A DNA stretch of 6,116 nucleotides from CAZWDL01 sp964632995 (GTDB lineage Bacteria > Bacteroidota > Bacteroidia > Chitinophagales > Saprospiraceae): assembly GCA_964632995.1 (NCBI GenBank), contig CAZWDL010000214.1:1-6116 (forward strand), read 5' to 3'. Position numbers and translations under genes: made by a program. Under the pieces are notes generated by a model. That model did no database searches and was not told the DNA's origin. It worked only from the letters and a program-made list of their open reading frames with translations. Shown one piece after another: positions 5,525 through 6,116 of this stretch; the first letter of the stretch is position 1, and every line of letters starts with the position of its first letter.

Positions 5525-6116
5525 GCTTCTTCCGAAAATTTCTCCACCCGTCCCAGCGGAAGCCAGAGGGTGGGCTTTTTCTCAAACTGTTTGTCTTCGA
5601 CCCAGACGATCGCATCCGTCGGGCAGCGCAGGGTGGCCTCAGGGCTGGCCAGGTAATTGAGTTCGTAGTTTATGACCGCCAGTTGATCTTTGATCTCGAT
5701 AAGCCCGTCGGGGGCGTCGGCGACGCAGCGTCCGCAGGCCGTACAGGCTACAGAACATTTGGATTCCGCCAGGTCGCCTTCGAGTTGCGATTTACACTGC
5801 ACGATCAGCTTCTGGCTGAGCGGCATGAGCTCGAAGAGGTCCTTCGGGCAGATATCCACACAGTCGCCGCAGGCCGTACACTTTTCGGGGATGACGGTGG
5901 GCAGCCCGTCGTCGTTCATATAGATGGCATCGAAGTCGCAGACCTTCATACAGTCGGCCAGTCCCAGGCAGCCCCAGGCGCAGGCTTTGACGCCGCCGGT
6001 GACGACGGCTTCGCCCCGGCAGGTGCGCATGCTGCCGGCGTACTGCGCCAGGCTGTGCGCTTCGTTTTTGCCGCCGGCGCAGAGCATGCGGGCGACGCGC
6101 TTCTCCTGCGCACCGG
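5521..6116 (-). CDS. rnfB: RnfB, ferredoxin-facing iron-sulfur subunit of the Rnf complex (5' end missing)
   Basis: The reading frame is open to the right edge, so the gene continues outside. About 197 C-terminal residues are visible. The ATG at 6087 is internal: the codons before it (GAQEKRVAR) continue the family motif RVARxLCAGG. Numbering from that Met, a CxxxCxxxxxCxxxC motif typical of RnfB lies at 36-50 (CAWGCLGLADC), followed by CTACGDCVDICP at 70-81. Together these form a two-cluster ferredoxin domain. A conserved VQCKS stretch is at 96-100. A second ferredoxin-like module at 111-160 has CTACGRC and a later RCPTDAI, but lacks the cysteines of its second cluster. The missing N-terminus should hold the membrane anchor and the first cluster motif. 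In the Rnf complex RnfB exchanges electrons with soluble ferredoxin and passes them on. The TGA stop overlaps the next gene's ATG. Identity is secure; the exact subtype is inferred. Confidence 0.93.
   Translation of the reverse strand, partial: GAQEKRVARMLCAGGKNEAHSLAQYAGSMRTCRGEAVVTGGVKACAWGCLGLADCMKVCDFDAIYMNDDGLPTVIPEKCTACGDCVDICPKDLFELMPLSQKLIVQCKSQLEGDLAESKCSVACTACGRCVADAPDGLIEIKDQLAVINYELNYLASPEATLRCPTDAIVWVEDKQFEKKPTLWLPLGRVEKFSEEA

Noticed and set aside
6085..6087. ATG at 6087 as the true start of rnfB
   Set aside because: Upstream codons stay in frame to the window edge and match the conserved RVARxLCAGG region of RnfB, so this Met is internal.

Overview
The window reads as part of one operon on the minus strand, transcribed from right to left: the 3' two thirds of rnfB (window edge to 5521), a 1269-codon gene for a pyruvate:ferredoxin oxidoreductase (PFOR/NifJ)-like iron-sulfur protein (5524-1715), then rnfC (1548-178). 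A tandem array of 7-bp units runs from the rnfC stop codon to the left edge. The long plus-strand frames are antisense shadows of these genes.

The organism is probably a GC-rich member of the Bacteroidota. A Saprospiria/Lewinella-like lineage is my best guess. This rests on the style of RnfB (a C-terminal tail with extra ferredoxin motifs), weak Shine-Dalgarno sequences, and purine-rich heptamer repeats at gene ends. It is an inference, because no phylogenetic marker is present.

Rnf is a membrane complex that couples electron transfer between ferredoxin and NAD(H) to ion movement. RnfB is the ferredoxin-facing iron-sulfur subunit and RnfC the FMN/NADH-side subunit. In common operons of this type rnfB is followed directly by rnfC, D, G, E and A. 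Here a large PFOR-like gene sits between rnfB and rnfC and overlaps the rnfB stop by an ATGA junction, so its product is probably made together with Rnf. The protein keeps the PFOR fold outline and two [4Fe-4S] motifs. It appears to have lost the substrate and thiamine-diphosphate (TPP) residues and every cysteine needed for the catalytic-site-proximal cluster. The simplest reading is a catalytically retired PFOR kept as an electron-carrying or docking subunit for Rnf. This is the most interesting feature of the window.

Non-coding parts: 1549-1714 is a 166-bp spacer with three perfect inverted repeats, two of which share a core. It abuts a short heptamer array (1718-1759) that encodes the last residues of the PFOR-like protein. 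The left end (1-175) holds 25 uninterrupted heptamers of a related pattern. rnfD and the other membrane subunits would be expected beyond the left edge and the start of rnfB beyond the right edge, but neither is visible.
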